This document shows positions 36,152-44,537 of a DNA stretch of 64,000 nt, piece after piece (position 1 is the stretch's first letter; each line of letters opens with the position of its first letter). The position numbers and the translations under genes were made by a program. Source of the stretch: Arhodomonas sp052060015. Its GTDB lineage: Bacteria; Pseudomonadota; Gammaproteobacteria; Nitrococcales; Nitrococcaceae. The stretch lies in NCBI RefSeq assembly GCF_052060015.1, contig NZ_JBPODZ010000011.1, forward strand, positions 1 through 64,000. The letters are read 5' to 3'. Under the pieces are notes generated by a model. It searched no databases, was not told the DNA's origin, and worked only from the letters and a program-made list of their open reading frames with translations.

Positions 36152-37009
36152 ATGGCCGAACGATCAACGCTGGAGACCGTCGCCGAAAACCGCTGCTTCG
36201 ACGGCCGGGTGGTCCGCTACCGCCACCACGCCCGCAGCCTCGACTGCGAGATGATCTTCGGCGCCTACCTGCCCCCACAGGCCGAGCGCCGCTCGGTGCC
36301 GGTGCTCTACTGGCTCTCGGGGCTGACCTGCACCGACGAGAACTTCCTGCACAAGGCCGGCGCCCAGCGGCTGGCCGCCGAGCTGGGGCTCGCCATCGTC
36401 TGCCCGGACACCAGCCCGCGGGGCACCGACCTGCCCGGCGAGCACGACGACTACGACTTCGGTTCCGGCGCGGGCTTCTACGTCAACGCGACGCGTCCGC
36501 CATGGGACGGCCACTACCGGATGTACGACTACGTCATCGAGGAGCTGCCGGCGCTGGTGGAGGCCGAGCTTCCGGTCACCGGGCAACGCTCGATCAGCGG
36601 CCACTCCATGGGCGGCCACGGGGCGCTGGTCTGCGCCCTGCGCAACCCGGGCCGCTATCGCGCGGTCTCCGCGTTCGCCCCCATCTGCAACCCGGTCGCC
36701 GTGCCCTGGGGGCGCAAGGCCTTCTCGGGCTATCTGGGCGACGACGAGGCGCAGTGGCGCGCCTACGACGCGAGTCACCTCGTCGCCACGGCCCCGGAAC
36801 GCTTGCCCCTGTTGGTGGACCAGGGCGAGGCGGATGGCTTCCTCGCCGAGCAGCTCCGTCCCGAGGCCTTGGAGGCCGCCTGTGAGGCCGCCGGCCACCC
36901 GCTGCGACTACGCCGGCGACCGGGCTACGATCACAGCTACTACTTCATCGCCAGCTTCATCGACGAGCACCTCCGCCACCACGCCGAGGCGCTGGGCTGC
37001 AGCGGCTGA
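36152..37009 (+). CDS. fghA: S-formylglutathione hydrolase
   Basis: This enzyme hydrolyses S-formylglutathione, the FrmA product, to formate and glutathione. The 285-residue esterase-D-type protein has VPVLYWLSGLTCTDENFLHKAG, the oxyanion and substrate block CPDTSPRG, nucleophile S152 in SGHSMGGHGA, and the C-terminal aspartate (DQGEAD) and histidine (GYDHSYYF) of the triad. GGGAGGGG precedes the ATG. It forms a two-gene operon with frmA. Confidence 0.95.
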   Translation: MAERSTLETVAENRCFDGRVVRYRHHARSLDCEMIFGAYLPPQAERRSVPVLYWLSGLTCTDENFLHKAGAQRLAAELGLAIVCPDTSPRGTDLPGEHDDYDFGSGAGFYVNATRPPWDGHYRMYDYVIEELPALVEAELPVTGQRSISGHSMGGHGALVCALRNPGRYRAVSAFAPICNPVAVPWGRKAFSGYLGDDEAQWRAYDASHLVATAPERLPLLVDQGEADGFLAEQLRPEALEAACEAAGHPLRLRRRPGYDHSYYFIASFIDEHLRHHAEALGCSG

Positions 37010-37152
37010 CCGACGGCCCCGCCCACCGCCGGCGACGGCGTCGCGTACGCCCCGATTGGGCTCCGGCGGGATCGGGCGGCGGGGACGCACCCCTGTAGCG
37101 GGTCTGTTAGGCTATGGAGCCATCGCAAACACCGTCTTTCAGGGGAATCGAA

Positions 37153-37578
37153 ATGGCAGATGAATCCGGGCTCTCCGAGCTGAAGATGGACCCCAACGGG
37201 CTTTATCGCGAGGAGGTCTTCACCGACCGCCGCATCGGCACCATCCAGCGGCTGACGCCGGTGCGCACCGACGGCAGCGATGACCCGGACCGGGACGTGA
37301 TCTACCTCGGCCAGACCCAGGTGATGACCCCCGCCGGGGCACTACCGTTGTCCTTCGAGCTCGAGGCCGACTCCCTCGGCGCCGCCATGGAGGCCTTCCC
37401 GGAGGCCGCACAGCAGGCCCTGGAGCAGACCATGGAGGAGCTCAAGGAAATGCAGCGCGAGTCCGCCTCGCGCATCGTCACGCCGGACCAGATGGGTGGC
37501 CAGGGCGGTGCCATGCCCGGGGGCGGCGCCGGCGGTGGCGGTGGCGGCATGCCGGGCGGCGGCTTCCAGCTGCGCTGA
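37153..37578 (+). CDS. small conserved cytoplasmic protein of unknown function
   Basis: The 141-residue product has an N-terminal part with LYREEVFTDRRIGTIQRLTPV, a helix-rich centre (AAMEAFPEAAQQALEQTMEELKEM, here named by its composition) and a Gly/Met-rich tail (PGGGAGGGGGGMPGGGF). There is no signal peptide or membrane segment. The D-R-x-I-G-x-I-x-R-L-x-P-V pattern looks conserved. I do not recognise a characterised function. AGGGG precedes the ATG, and the next gene starts 2 bases after its stop. Confidence 0.65.
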   Translation: MADESGLSELKMDPNGLYREEVFTDRRIGTIQRLTPVRTDGSDDPDRDVIYLGQTQVMTPAGALPLSFELEADSLGAAMEAFPEAAQQALEQTMEELKEMQRESASRIVTPDQMGGQGGAMPGGGAGGGGGGMPGGGFQLR

Positions 37579-37580
37579 GC

Positions 37581-38180
37581 ATGGGCGCAGAGGCAGATCG
37601 GGCGTCGTCCATCGACGAGGAGGCGGCAGCCCTCTGGGACTTCGCCGTGCGCGTCTATGACATGGCGGGCATCAAGGATGCCTGCCTCGCTGTACAGGCC
37701 CGCTACGGACTGAGCATCTCCACCCTGCTCGGTGCGATCTGGGCGGGGGCCCACGGCCATGGCCGCCTGGGCGCCACCCAGCTGGAAACCACGGTGCGCC
37801 GGGCCATCGAGTGGCACCGGGAGGTGATCGAGCCCATGCGTGCCCTGCGCCGGCGGCTGCGCCAGCAGCCACCACCGGGACTGGAGGCTCGGACGGAGGC
37901 CCTGCGCCGGGAAGTGCTGCGCCAGGAGCTGGAGGCGGAACGCATCGAGCAGCACCTGTTCCTGGAGGACTTCCCGCGCGGCGAGTGTGCGGTATCCCCG
38001 GCGGAGGAGCGCTGGCGGGACGCCACCGCCAATGCCGCACTGTATACCCGCAAGAGCTGCCCGCGCCCGGAGGCAGAGGCCCTCGACGCGTTGGCGCTGA
38101 TCCTCGGGGCGGCGTTCCCGGACGTGGACGCGGCGGCGATCAAGCGCGAGGCCGCCGGTATCTGGCGGGTGGGCGGCTAG
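37581..38180 (+). CDS. TIGR02444 family protein
   Basis: The 199-residue product carries ALWDFAVRVYDMAGIKDACL and ARYGLSISTLLGAIWAG near its start, the hallmarks of the TIGR02444 (DUF2390) family found in gammaproteobacteria. The protein is cytoplasmic and alpha-helical, with a charged central segment (EALRREVLRQELEAERIEQH). Function is unknown. It starts 2 bases after the preceding gene and converges on the DnaJ-related gene with a 4-base overlap. Confidence 0.8.
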   Translation: MGAEADRASSIDEEAAALWDFAVRVYDMAGIKDACLAVQARYGLSISTLLGAIWAGAHGHGRLGATQLETTVRRAIEWHREVIEPMRALRRRLRQQPPPGLEARTEALRREVLRQELEAERIEQHLFLEDFPRGECAVSPAEERWRDATANAALYTRKSCPRPEAEALDALALILGAAFPDVDAAAIKREAAGIWRVGG

Positions 38181-38770
38181 CTCAAGCCGAGCACCCGCAC
38201 CGCATGGTGGATCTCCCGCAGCCGCTCCCCGTCACCGCCGCGATCGGGATGGTGGCGCATGGCCAGCCGCCGGTAGGCGCGCTTGATCTCGGCGTCGTCC
38301 ACCGGGTCCTCCAGGCCGAGCACGGCCAGGGCATGGCCACGTTCCTCGCCCGCGGCGAACCGGCCCCAAAACGAGCCGAGCAGGCGCTGCACCTGGAGCT
38401 CGTCCACCTCCTCCAGGTTGACGTGCTCGGCGTAGAACTCGCGCAGCGGGTCCGGCATCGCCGGCCGGCTCGTCCCCTGCGGGGATGCCGGCAGCAACCG
38501 GATGCGCAGGCAGTGGATCTCCAGGGCCTCGCCACCAGCAGCGAGGCGCTCGGCGAGGCGGTAGAGGGTATGGAAGAGCAGGAAATGGGTGCGATACAGC
38601 CCAAGCGGCGTGGACAGGCTCGCCCCGTCGATCTCCGGCACGTCCGACCGGGCCTGTAGCACGCGGATGAGTTCGAACTCGCTGAGCGCCGCGGGCGCCG
38701 CCTCCCGGAGCAGCTCCTCCAGGAGGGGCAGATGATGGTCCCACGGGCCCGGCCATGCCGGCGTGCGCAT
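38177..38770 (-). CDS. DnaJ-related protein with C-terminal J domain
   Basis: The 197-residue product has an N-terminal region typical of DnaJ-related proteins (LSEFELIRVLQA and LYRTHFLLFHTLYRL) and a C-terminal J domain (about residues 147-197) with the essential HPD triad at 174-176. It probably stimulates DnaK on unknown clients. The ATG at 38770 is chosen because a GGGGGGGAG run precedes it by 4 bases; an upstream in-frame extension adds no conserved sequence. It is divergent from priA. Confidence 0.82.
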   Translation of the reverse strand: MRTPAWPGPWDHHLPLLEELLREAAPAALSEFELIRVLQARSDVPEIDGASLSTPLGLYRTHFLLFHTLYRLAERLAAGGEALEIHCLRIRLLPASPQGTSRPAMPDPLREFYAEHVNLEEVDELQVQRLLGSFWGRFAAGEERGHALAVLGLEDPVDDAEIKRAYRRLAMRHHPDRGGDGERLREIHHAVRVLGLS

Positions 38771-38901
38771 TGTCTCCCCCCCGGTCACGGTATCCCCCTG
38801 CCGGCTGCTGCACCCAGGGCACACACCCCGTGGGACCGGATCCTATCGGATCCACGACAGCCCCGGAAGGGTGGACCCCGCCAACCCCGGGGAACGCCGA
38901 C

Positions 38902-41097
38902 ATGAGCGAATCCCCCCCCATCGCCCGCGTCGCCGTGCCCGGGCCGCTGCGTGGCGCCCTGGATTACCGCGTCGACGAGGGCGAGCCACTGCCGGGCATG
39001 AGGGCCCGTGTCCCCCTGGGGCGTCGCCAGGTCGTAGGCGTAGTGGTGGAGGTGCCGGTACGCGCCGGGGTGGCCCCGGGACGGCTCCGGCCGGTCACCG
39101 AATGGCCGGATGAGGCCCCGCTGCTCGACGAGGAGCTCCTGGGCTTCCTGCAATGGGCGGCGGACTACTACCACTACCCCATCGGCGAGGCCCTCGCCGC
39201 CGCCCTGCCCGTGCGCCTGCGCCAGGGGGCGCGGGCCGCCTACACCCGGGAGACCTGCTGGCGGATCACCGACGCCGGCCGGGAGGCCTCGGCGCAGAGC
39301 CTACAGGCGCGGGCACCGCGGCAGGCGGCCCTGCTGGAGCGGTTACAGGCCGCCGAAACCCTCACCGCCGCGCACTTCCCCGAGCGTGGCGGGGACTGGC
39401 GCGGGGGACTGGGCCGCCTGGCCGACAAGGGCCTGGCGGTGACCGAGACCGTGGACACACCGGCCCTGGTCGTCGGGCGAGCCCGGGAGGGGGCGGAACC
39501 GGTGCCCAACACCGACCAGCAAGAGGCTATCGACGCCCTGCGCGCCGCGCGGGGCTTCCAGGCCGTGGTGCTGGAAGGGGTGACCGGCAGCGGCAAGACG
39601 GAGGTCTATCTCCAGGCCATCGAGGCGGTGCTCGCCCGCGGCCTCCAGGCCCTGGTCATCGTCCCCGAGATCGGACTCACCCCGCAGCTGGTGGACCGCT
39701 TCGCCGGGCGACTGGACGCCCGCATCGCCGTGCTGCATTCGGCGCTGGCCGATGGGGAGCGCCTGGACGGCTGGCTCGCGGCCCGGGAGGGGCGCGCCGA
39801 CGTGGTCATCGGCACCCGCTCGGCGGTCTTCACGCCGCTGGCACGCCCGGGGCTCATCGTCGTGGACGAGGAGCACGACGCCTCGCTCAAACAACAGGAG
39901 GGCTTCCGCTATTCCGCCCGCGACCTAGCCGTGGTCCGCGCCCGGCGCCTGGACCTACCGGTGGTACTCGGCAGCGCCACCCCGTCGCTGGAAACCCTCC
40001 ACAATGCCCGGCGCGGGCGTTACAGCCTCCTCCATCTTCCCGCTCGCGCCGGCGGGGCGACGATGCCTGCGTTCCGGCTACTCGACGTGCGCGGGCGCCC
40101 CATGCGCGACGGGCTCTCCGAGCCCCTGCTGGAGCGGGTGCGCAGCCACCTCGATGCCGGTGGCCAGGTGCTGGTCTTTCTCAACCGCCGCGGCTTCGCA
40201 CCGGTACTGCTGTGTCACGAGTGCGGCTGGCTGGCCGGGTGCGAGCGCTGCGACGCCCGGCTGACCTACCACCGTCACCGCTCTCGGCTGCACTGCCACC
40301 ACTGCGACCACGAGCGTCCCGTCCCAAGGCAGTGCCCGGAGTGCGGCAGCGTCGACCTGCGCCCGGTGGGCCAGGGCACCGAGCGCCTGGAGGCAGCCAT
40401 TGGCGAGGCCTTCCCCGACACTTCCATGATCCGCATCGATCGGGACAGCACCCGGCGCAAGGGGGCGTTCCAGCGCCAGATGGCCGCCGCCCAGAGCGGA
40501 GAGGCGCGCCTCCTGCTCGGTACCCAGATGCTCGCCAAGGGCCATCACCTCCCCGATGTGACCCTGGTGGCGGTAGTGGACGCCGACCAGGGGCTGTTCA
40601 GCGCCGACTTCCGTGCCCCGGAGCGCCTCGCCCAGCTCATCATCCAGGTGGCCGGGCGCGCCGGGCGCGCGGAGCGCCCCGGCGAGGTGGCCATTCAGAC
40701 CCACCAGCCCGAGCACCCGTTGCTGCAGATGCTCATCCATGGCGGCTACCGGGCGTTCGCGGAGGAGGCGCTGCGTGAGCGGGAGGCCGCGGACCTGCCG
40801 CCGTTCAGTGCCCTGGCCCTGCTCCGCGCCGAGGCGGTGGATGCCGCCGCCCCCAGGGCCTTCCTGGAAGAGGCCCGGCAAGCGGCACCGGAGGAGGCAA
40901 CCGTCACCCTGCTCGGGCCGGTGCCGGCGCCCATGGAACGCCGTGCCGGTCGTTACCGGGCACAGCTGCTGCTCCAGGCCTCGACCCGGGCGGCACTGCA
41001 GCACCACCTCAGCCGGTGGATGCCGACGGTGGCCGCCCTGAAGAGCGCGCGCCGGGTACGCTGGGCGCTGGACGTGGACCCGCTGGAGATGCTCTAG
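38902..41097 (+). CDS. priA: primosomal replication protein PriA (helicase)
   Basis: PriA restarts collapsed replication forks by unwinding the lagging arm and loading the primosome. The 731-residue product has an N-terminal DNA-binding domain (VAVPGPLRGALDYRV), Walker A GVTGSGKT (226-233), the DEEH box (VVDEEHDASLKQQE), and zinc-binding cysteine pairs (CHECGWLAGCERC, CHHC and CPEC). Helicase motif VI is seen around QVAGRAGRAERPGEV. All match the family. A short hairpin (AGGGG-GATCT-CCCCT, 41096-41110) overlaps the stop. Confidence 0.96.
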   Translation: MSESPPIARVAVPGPLRGALDYRVDEGEPLPGMRARVPLGRRQVVGVVVEVPVRAGVAPGRLRPVTEWPDEAPLLDEELLGFLQWAADYYHYPIGEALAAALPVRLRQGARAAYTRETCWRITDAGREASAQSLQARAPRQAALLERLQAAETLTAAHFPERGGDWRGGLGRLADKGLAVTETVDTPALVVGRAREGAEPVPNTDQQEAIDALRAARGFQAVVLEGVTGSGKTEVYLQAIEAVLARGLQALVIVPEIGLTPQLVDRFAGRLDARIAVLHSALADGERLDGWLAAREGRADVVIGTRSAVFTPLARPGLIVVDEEHDASLKQQEGFRYSARDLAVVRARRLDLPVVLGSATPSLETLHNARRGRYSLLHLPARAGGATMPAFRLLDVRGRPMRDGLSEPLLERVRSHLDAGGQVLVFLNRRGFAPVLLCHECGWLAGCERCDARLTYHRHRSRLHCHHCDHERPVPRQCPECGSVDLRPVGQGTERLEAAIGEAFPDTSMIRIDRDSTRRKGAFQRQMAAAQSGEARLLLGTQMLAKGHHLPDVTLVAVVDADQGLFSADFRAPERLAQLIIQVAGRAGRAERPGEVAIQTHQPEHPLLQMLIHGGYRAFAEEALREREAADLPPFSALALLRAEAVDAAAPRAFLEEARQAAPEEATVTLLGPVPAPMERRAGRYRAQLLLQASTRAALQHHLSRWMPTVAALKSARRVRWALDVDPLEML

Positions 41098-41184
41098 GGG
41101 GATCTCCCCTTCCTTGCATGAACGCCTGCACAGGCGATAATAGGGCGCTTCGACCATCCGCACACGGACAGCACCCGGCTACCT

Positions 41185-42945
41185 ATGAAGCACCAACTCG
41201 CGGGACTGCTCGCCCAGGCCATGGAATCCCTGAAGGCCGCCGGCGAGCTGCCCACCGACATCGAGCTCGACATCCAGGTGGAGCGCGGCCGCGGCGCCGG
41301 CCACGGCGACTTCGCCACCAACACCGCCATGCGCCTGGCCAAACCGGCGAAGCGCCCGCCCCGGGAGATCGCCGAGGCCCTGGTGGGGGCACTGCCGAGG
41401 CATCCCTATGTGGAGCGGGTGGAGGTGGCCGGTCCGGGATTCATTAATTTCTTCCTCACCGATGAGGCCGCGTTCGCGGTGATCCGCGATGTCTGGGAAC
41501 AGGGCGAGGGCTTCGGCCGCAGCGATGCCGGTGCCGGGCGCCGGATCCTGGTGGAGTTCGTCTCCGCCAACCCCACCGGCCCGTTACACGTCGGCCACGG
41601 TCGCGGCGCCGCCTTCGGCAGCGCCCTGGCGAAGCTCCTCTCCGCCGCCGGCTTCGAGGCGCACCGGGAGTATTACGTCAATGACGCAGGCCGGCAGATG
41701 GACATCCTCGCCGTGTCCGTGCTGCTGCGCTACCTCGAGCACCTCGGCGAGGCGGTGCGTTTCCCGGACAATGGCTACCGGGGCGAGTACATTCGCGACA
41801 TCGCCGCAGAGCTGGCGACGCACCACGGCGACGCCTTTCGGTTGGACGCCGCCGAGCTCGCCGCGGGGGCGCCGGCGGACGCCTCGGAGGGCGGCGACAA
41901 GGAGGCCCATGTGGACGCGGTGATCCGCAACGCGCGGGCACTGCTCGGTGAGGCGGCGTACCGCGAGATCCAGGACGCCGCCCTCGAAGCCATCCTCGGC
42001 GACATCCGCGACGACCTGGCCGCCTTCGGGGTCACCTTCGACCGCTGGTTCTCCGAGCGCGGCCTCACCGAGGACGGCTCGGTGGCCCGTACAATCGAGC
42101 GCCTGGTCGAGGCCGGCCATTGCTACGAGGCCGAGGGGGCACTGTGGTTCCGGGCCACGGCCTTCGGCGACGACAAGGACCGGGTCGTGCGCCGCGCCGA
42201 CGGCGCCACCACCTATTTCGCCTCGGACATCGCCTATCACCTGGACAAGTTCGAGCGCGGCTTCGATCAGCTCGTCGATGTCTTCGGCGCCGATCATCAC
42301 GGCTACATGGCCCGGGTGCGGGCGAGCCTGGAGGCCTTCGGCTACCCGGCGGACCGGCTCGAGTTCCGCCTGGTGCAGTTCGCGATCCTCTACCGCGGCA
42401 GCGAGCGGCTGCCCATGTCCACCCGCTCCGGGGAGTTCGTCACCCTGCGCGAGCTGCGCGAGGAGGTGGGCGACGACGCCGCCCGCTTTTTCTACGTCAT
42501 GCGCCGGCCCGAGCAGCATCTGGACTTCGACCTGGAGCTCGCCAAGTCGGAATCCGCAGACAATCCGGTCTACTACCTGCAGTACGCCCATGCGCGGATC
42601 TGCAGCGTGCTCCGCCAGCTCGACGAGCAGGGGCTGGAGCACGATCCGGAGGCAGGCTTCAACGCCATCGCCCGGCTCACCGAAGACCATGAGCAGACCC
42701 TGATCACCCAGCTGGCCCGCTACCCGGAGGTACTCGAGGGGGCGGCACTCGCCCATGAGCCGCACCAGCTCGCCCAGTACCTCCGCGATCTTGCCGGCGC
42801 CTTCCACACCTATTACAACGCCCACCAGTTCCTGGTGGAGGACGCGGGGCTGCGCAACGCCCGGCTCAATCTGGTACTCGCCGCCCGCCAGGTGCTGCGC
42901 AACGGCCTCGACATCCTCGCCATCGACGCCCCGGAGCGGATGTAG
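41185..42945 (+). CDS. argS: arginyl-tRNA synthetase
   Basis: This is a class I aminoacyl-tRNA synthetase that charges tRNA-Arg. The 586-residue product has the HIGH-type motif HVGH (135-138, in ANPTGPLHVGHGRG), the family EFVSANPTGP block, FGADHHGYMARV and the degenerate KMSKS counterpart PMSTRSGEFVTL. A DALR anticodon-binding domain forms the C-terminus. The SPOR gene follows 2 bases after the stop, a common arrangement in gammaproteobacteria. Confidence 0.97.
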   Translation: MKHQLAGLLAQAMESLKAAGELPTDIELDIQVERGRGAGHGDFATNTAMRLAKPAKRPPREIAEALVGALPRHPYVERVEVAGPGFINFFLTDEAAFAVIRDVWEQGEGFGRSDAGAGRRILVEFVSANPTGPLHVGHGRGAAFGSALAKLLSAAGFEAHREYYVNDAGRQMDILAVSVLLRYLEHLGEAVRFPDNGYRGEYIRDIAAELATHHGDAFRLDAAELAAGAPADASEGGDKEAHVDAVIRNARALLGEAAYREIQDAALEAILGDIRDDLAAFGVTFDRWFSERGLTEDGSVARTIERLVEAGHCYEAEGALWFRATAFGDDKDRVVRRADGATTYFASDIAYHLDKFERGFDQLVDVFGADHHGYMARVRASLEAFGYPADRLEFRLVQFAILYRGSERLPMSTRSGEFVTLRELREEVGDDAARFFYVMRRPEQHLDFDLELAKSESADNPVYYLQYAHARICSVLRQLDEQGLEHDPEAGFNAIARLTEDHEQTLITQLARYPEVLEGAALAHEPHQLAQYLRDLAGAFHTYYNAHQFLVEDAGLRNARLNLVLAARQVLRNGLDILAIDAPERM

Positions 42946-42947
42946 CC

Positions 42948-43649
42948 GTGGCGGCGAGTCGCGGCCAGTCCGGGCGCGGTGCCCGCCGCCGCAGCGGGGG
43001 CCGGGGTAAGGCCCAGGGGCGCTCCCTGCCGGGTTGGCTGTGGGGACTCGGCGGGCTCGCGGCAGGCCTGGCGGTGGCGGTGCTGGTGCACTGGCACCAC
43101 ACCAGCGGCGGACCGGAACAGCTCGCCGCGCTGTTCGGTGGGACACCCGAGCAACCAACCACCACCCCCGCCGAGCCCCAGGGCACGCCGGAGGGCGGGG
43201 ACCGGCCGCGCTTCGAGTTCTACCGCCTGCTCCCCGAACAGGAGGTGGAGGTCCCGGACGAGCGCCCCACCACCGCGAAACGCGGCGAGACCGCGGAGCC
43301 GGCGGGGCCGGCCGTCTCCGCCGAGGACGGCCCGGTCGCCCAAGACCAGGCTCCCCCGGCGGCAGAGCGGAGCGACGGCCGCGATGCCGCCGAGCAGGCC
43401 GGCGCCGAGGGCCAGCGCTACCTGCTACAGGCGGGTTCGTTCCGTCAGGCCGACGACGCCGACCGCATGAAGGCGGAGCTCGCCCTGCTCGGGGTGGAGG
43501 CCCGCGTCCAGCGCGTGGAGCTCTCCGGCGGCGAGCTCTGGCACCGGGTCCGCCTCGGCCCGTTCGCCGATCTCCAGCGGGTCAACACCATCCGCCGGCG
43601 CCTGCAGGACAACGGCATCGAGACCATCCTCCTCAAGCGCAGCGGCTGA
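42948..43649 (+). CDS. SPOR domain (FtsN-like) protein
   Basis: The 233-residue bitopic inner-membrane protein has a basic cytoplasmic start (RGARRRSGGRGKAQGR), one helix (LWGLGGLAAGLAVAVLV), a long Pro/Glu/Ala-rich periplasmic linker and a C-terminal SPOR domain (from about residue 156, RYLLQAGSFRQADDADRM to the end). SPOR domains bind denuded peptidoglycan at the division septum, and FtsN-like proteins stimulate septal synthesis. The FYRLLPEQEVEVP motif is typical of SPOR proteins encoded after argS. The start is a GTG 2 bases after argS. Confidence 0.88.
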   Translation: MAASRGQSGRGARRRSGGRGKAQGRSLPGWLWGLGGLAAGLAVAVLVHWHHTSGGPEQLAALFGGTPEQPTTTPAEPQGTPEGGDRPRFEFYRLLPEQEVEVPDERPTTAKRGETAEPAGPAVSAEDGPVAQDQAPPAAERSDGRDAAEQAGAEGQRYLLQAGSFRQADDADRMKAELALLGVEARVQRVELSGGELWHRVRLGPFADLQRVNTIRRRLQDNGIETILLKRSG

Positions 43650-43652
43650 GCC

Positions 43653-44537
43653 TCACAGCGAGCGCTTGTTGCCCTGCTCGAACATCTCCTGCTTGAGGCG
43701 ATAGAGCGTGGAGATGTCCTCGTCGCCATGGCCCTGCTCCATGAGGCGCTCGTAGTGCTTGAGGGTCATCTCCACCGTGGGCAGTGATACCCCCATGTTC
43801 TCGAGCATGCGCCGGCAGATGGAGAGGTCCTTGTGGTGCAGGGCCGCCTTGAAACCGGGGTCGTAGGTGCCACGCACCATGGTCGGGCCACGGTGGGTGA
43901 GGAACCAGTTACCGGCGGCACCACCACCGACCACGTCGATGACCCGGTCCATGTCCAGGCCCATGGCCTGGCCGAAGGCCAGCGCCTCCGTCACCGCCTG
44001 ATTGATGCCGGCGACCATGATCTGATTCACCGCCTTGGTGGCCTGGCCGCTACCGGAATCCCCCATGTGGGTGACCGACTTGCCGATGGCCTCCAGGGCG
44101 GGCATGGCCTGGACCAACGCCTCGCCGTCGCCGCCGACCATGACCACGAGCTGGCCATTCTCCGCCCCCTCGCGGCCGCCGGAGACCGGCGCATCCAGGA
44201 AACGCGCGCCGCGCCCCGCCACCCGCGGGGCGGCCTCGTGGACGGTGTTCACGCCGATGGTGGAGGTATCCACCACCACGGCGCCCTCCTGCAGCCCCGG
44301 TGCCATGGCGTCCACCACCTCGAGGACGTCGGCATCCGCGGACACGCAGGTGATGATCACCTCGCAGGCCGCGGCCACGTCCTCGGGGGTGGCCGCCGCC
44401 GTGACACCGAGCTCCGCGGCCAGGGCCTCCGCCTTCTCGGTCGTGCGGTTCCATACCGTGCCCAGCAGGTCGTGCTTGGCCAGATTGCGCGCCATCCCGG
44501 CACCCATGGCACCGAGACCGATCACACCCACGTTCAT
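43653..44537 (-). CDS. beta-hydroxyacid dehydrogenase (GarR/3-hydroxyisobutyrate dehydrogenase family)
   Basis: This 294-residue NAD(P)-dependent reductase has the N-terminal Rossmann motif VIGLGAMGAGMARNL, substrate block DAPVSGGREGAENG and the catalytic lysine in GQATKAVNQI. Family members act on tartronate semialdehyde, 3-hydroxyisobutyrate or succinate semialdehyde; the substrate cannot be fixed from sequence alone. Its start overlaps the speA stop by 4 bases. Being in one operon with arginine decarboxylase might mean a role in amine or semialdehyde catabolism, but that is speculative. Confidence 0.88.
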   Translation of the reverse strand: MNVGVIGLGAMGAGMARNLAKHDLLGTVWNRTTEKAEALAAELGVTAAATPEDVAAACEVIITCVSADADVLEVVDAMAPGLQEGAVVVDTSTIGVNTVHEAAPRVAGRGARFLDAPVSGGREGAENGQLVVMVGGDGEALVQAMPALEAIGKSVTHMGDSGSGQATKAVNQIMVAGINQAVTEALAFGQAMGLDMDRVIDVVGGGAAGNWFLTHRGPTMVRGTYDPGFKAALHHKDLSICRRMLENMGVSLPTVEMTLKHYERLMEQGHGDEDISTLYRLKQEMFEQGNKRSL

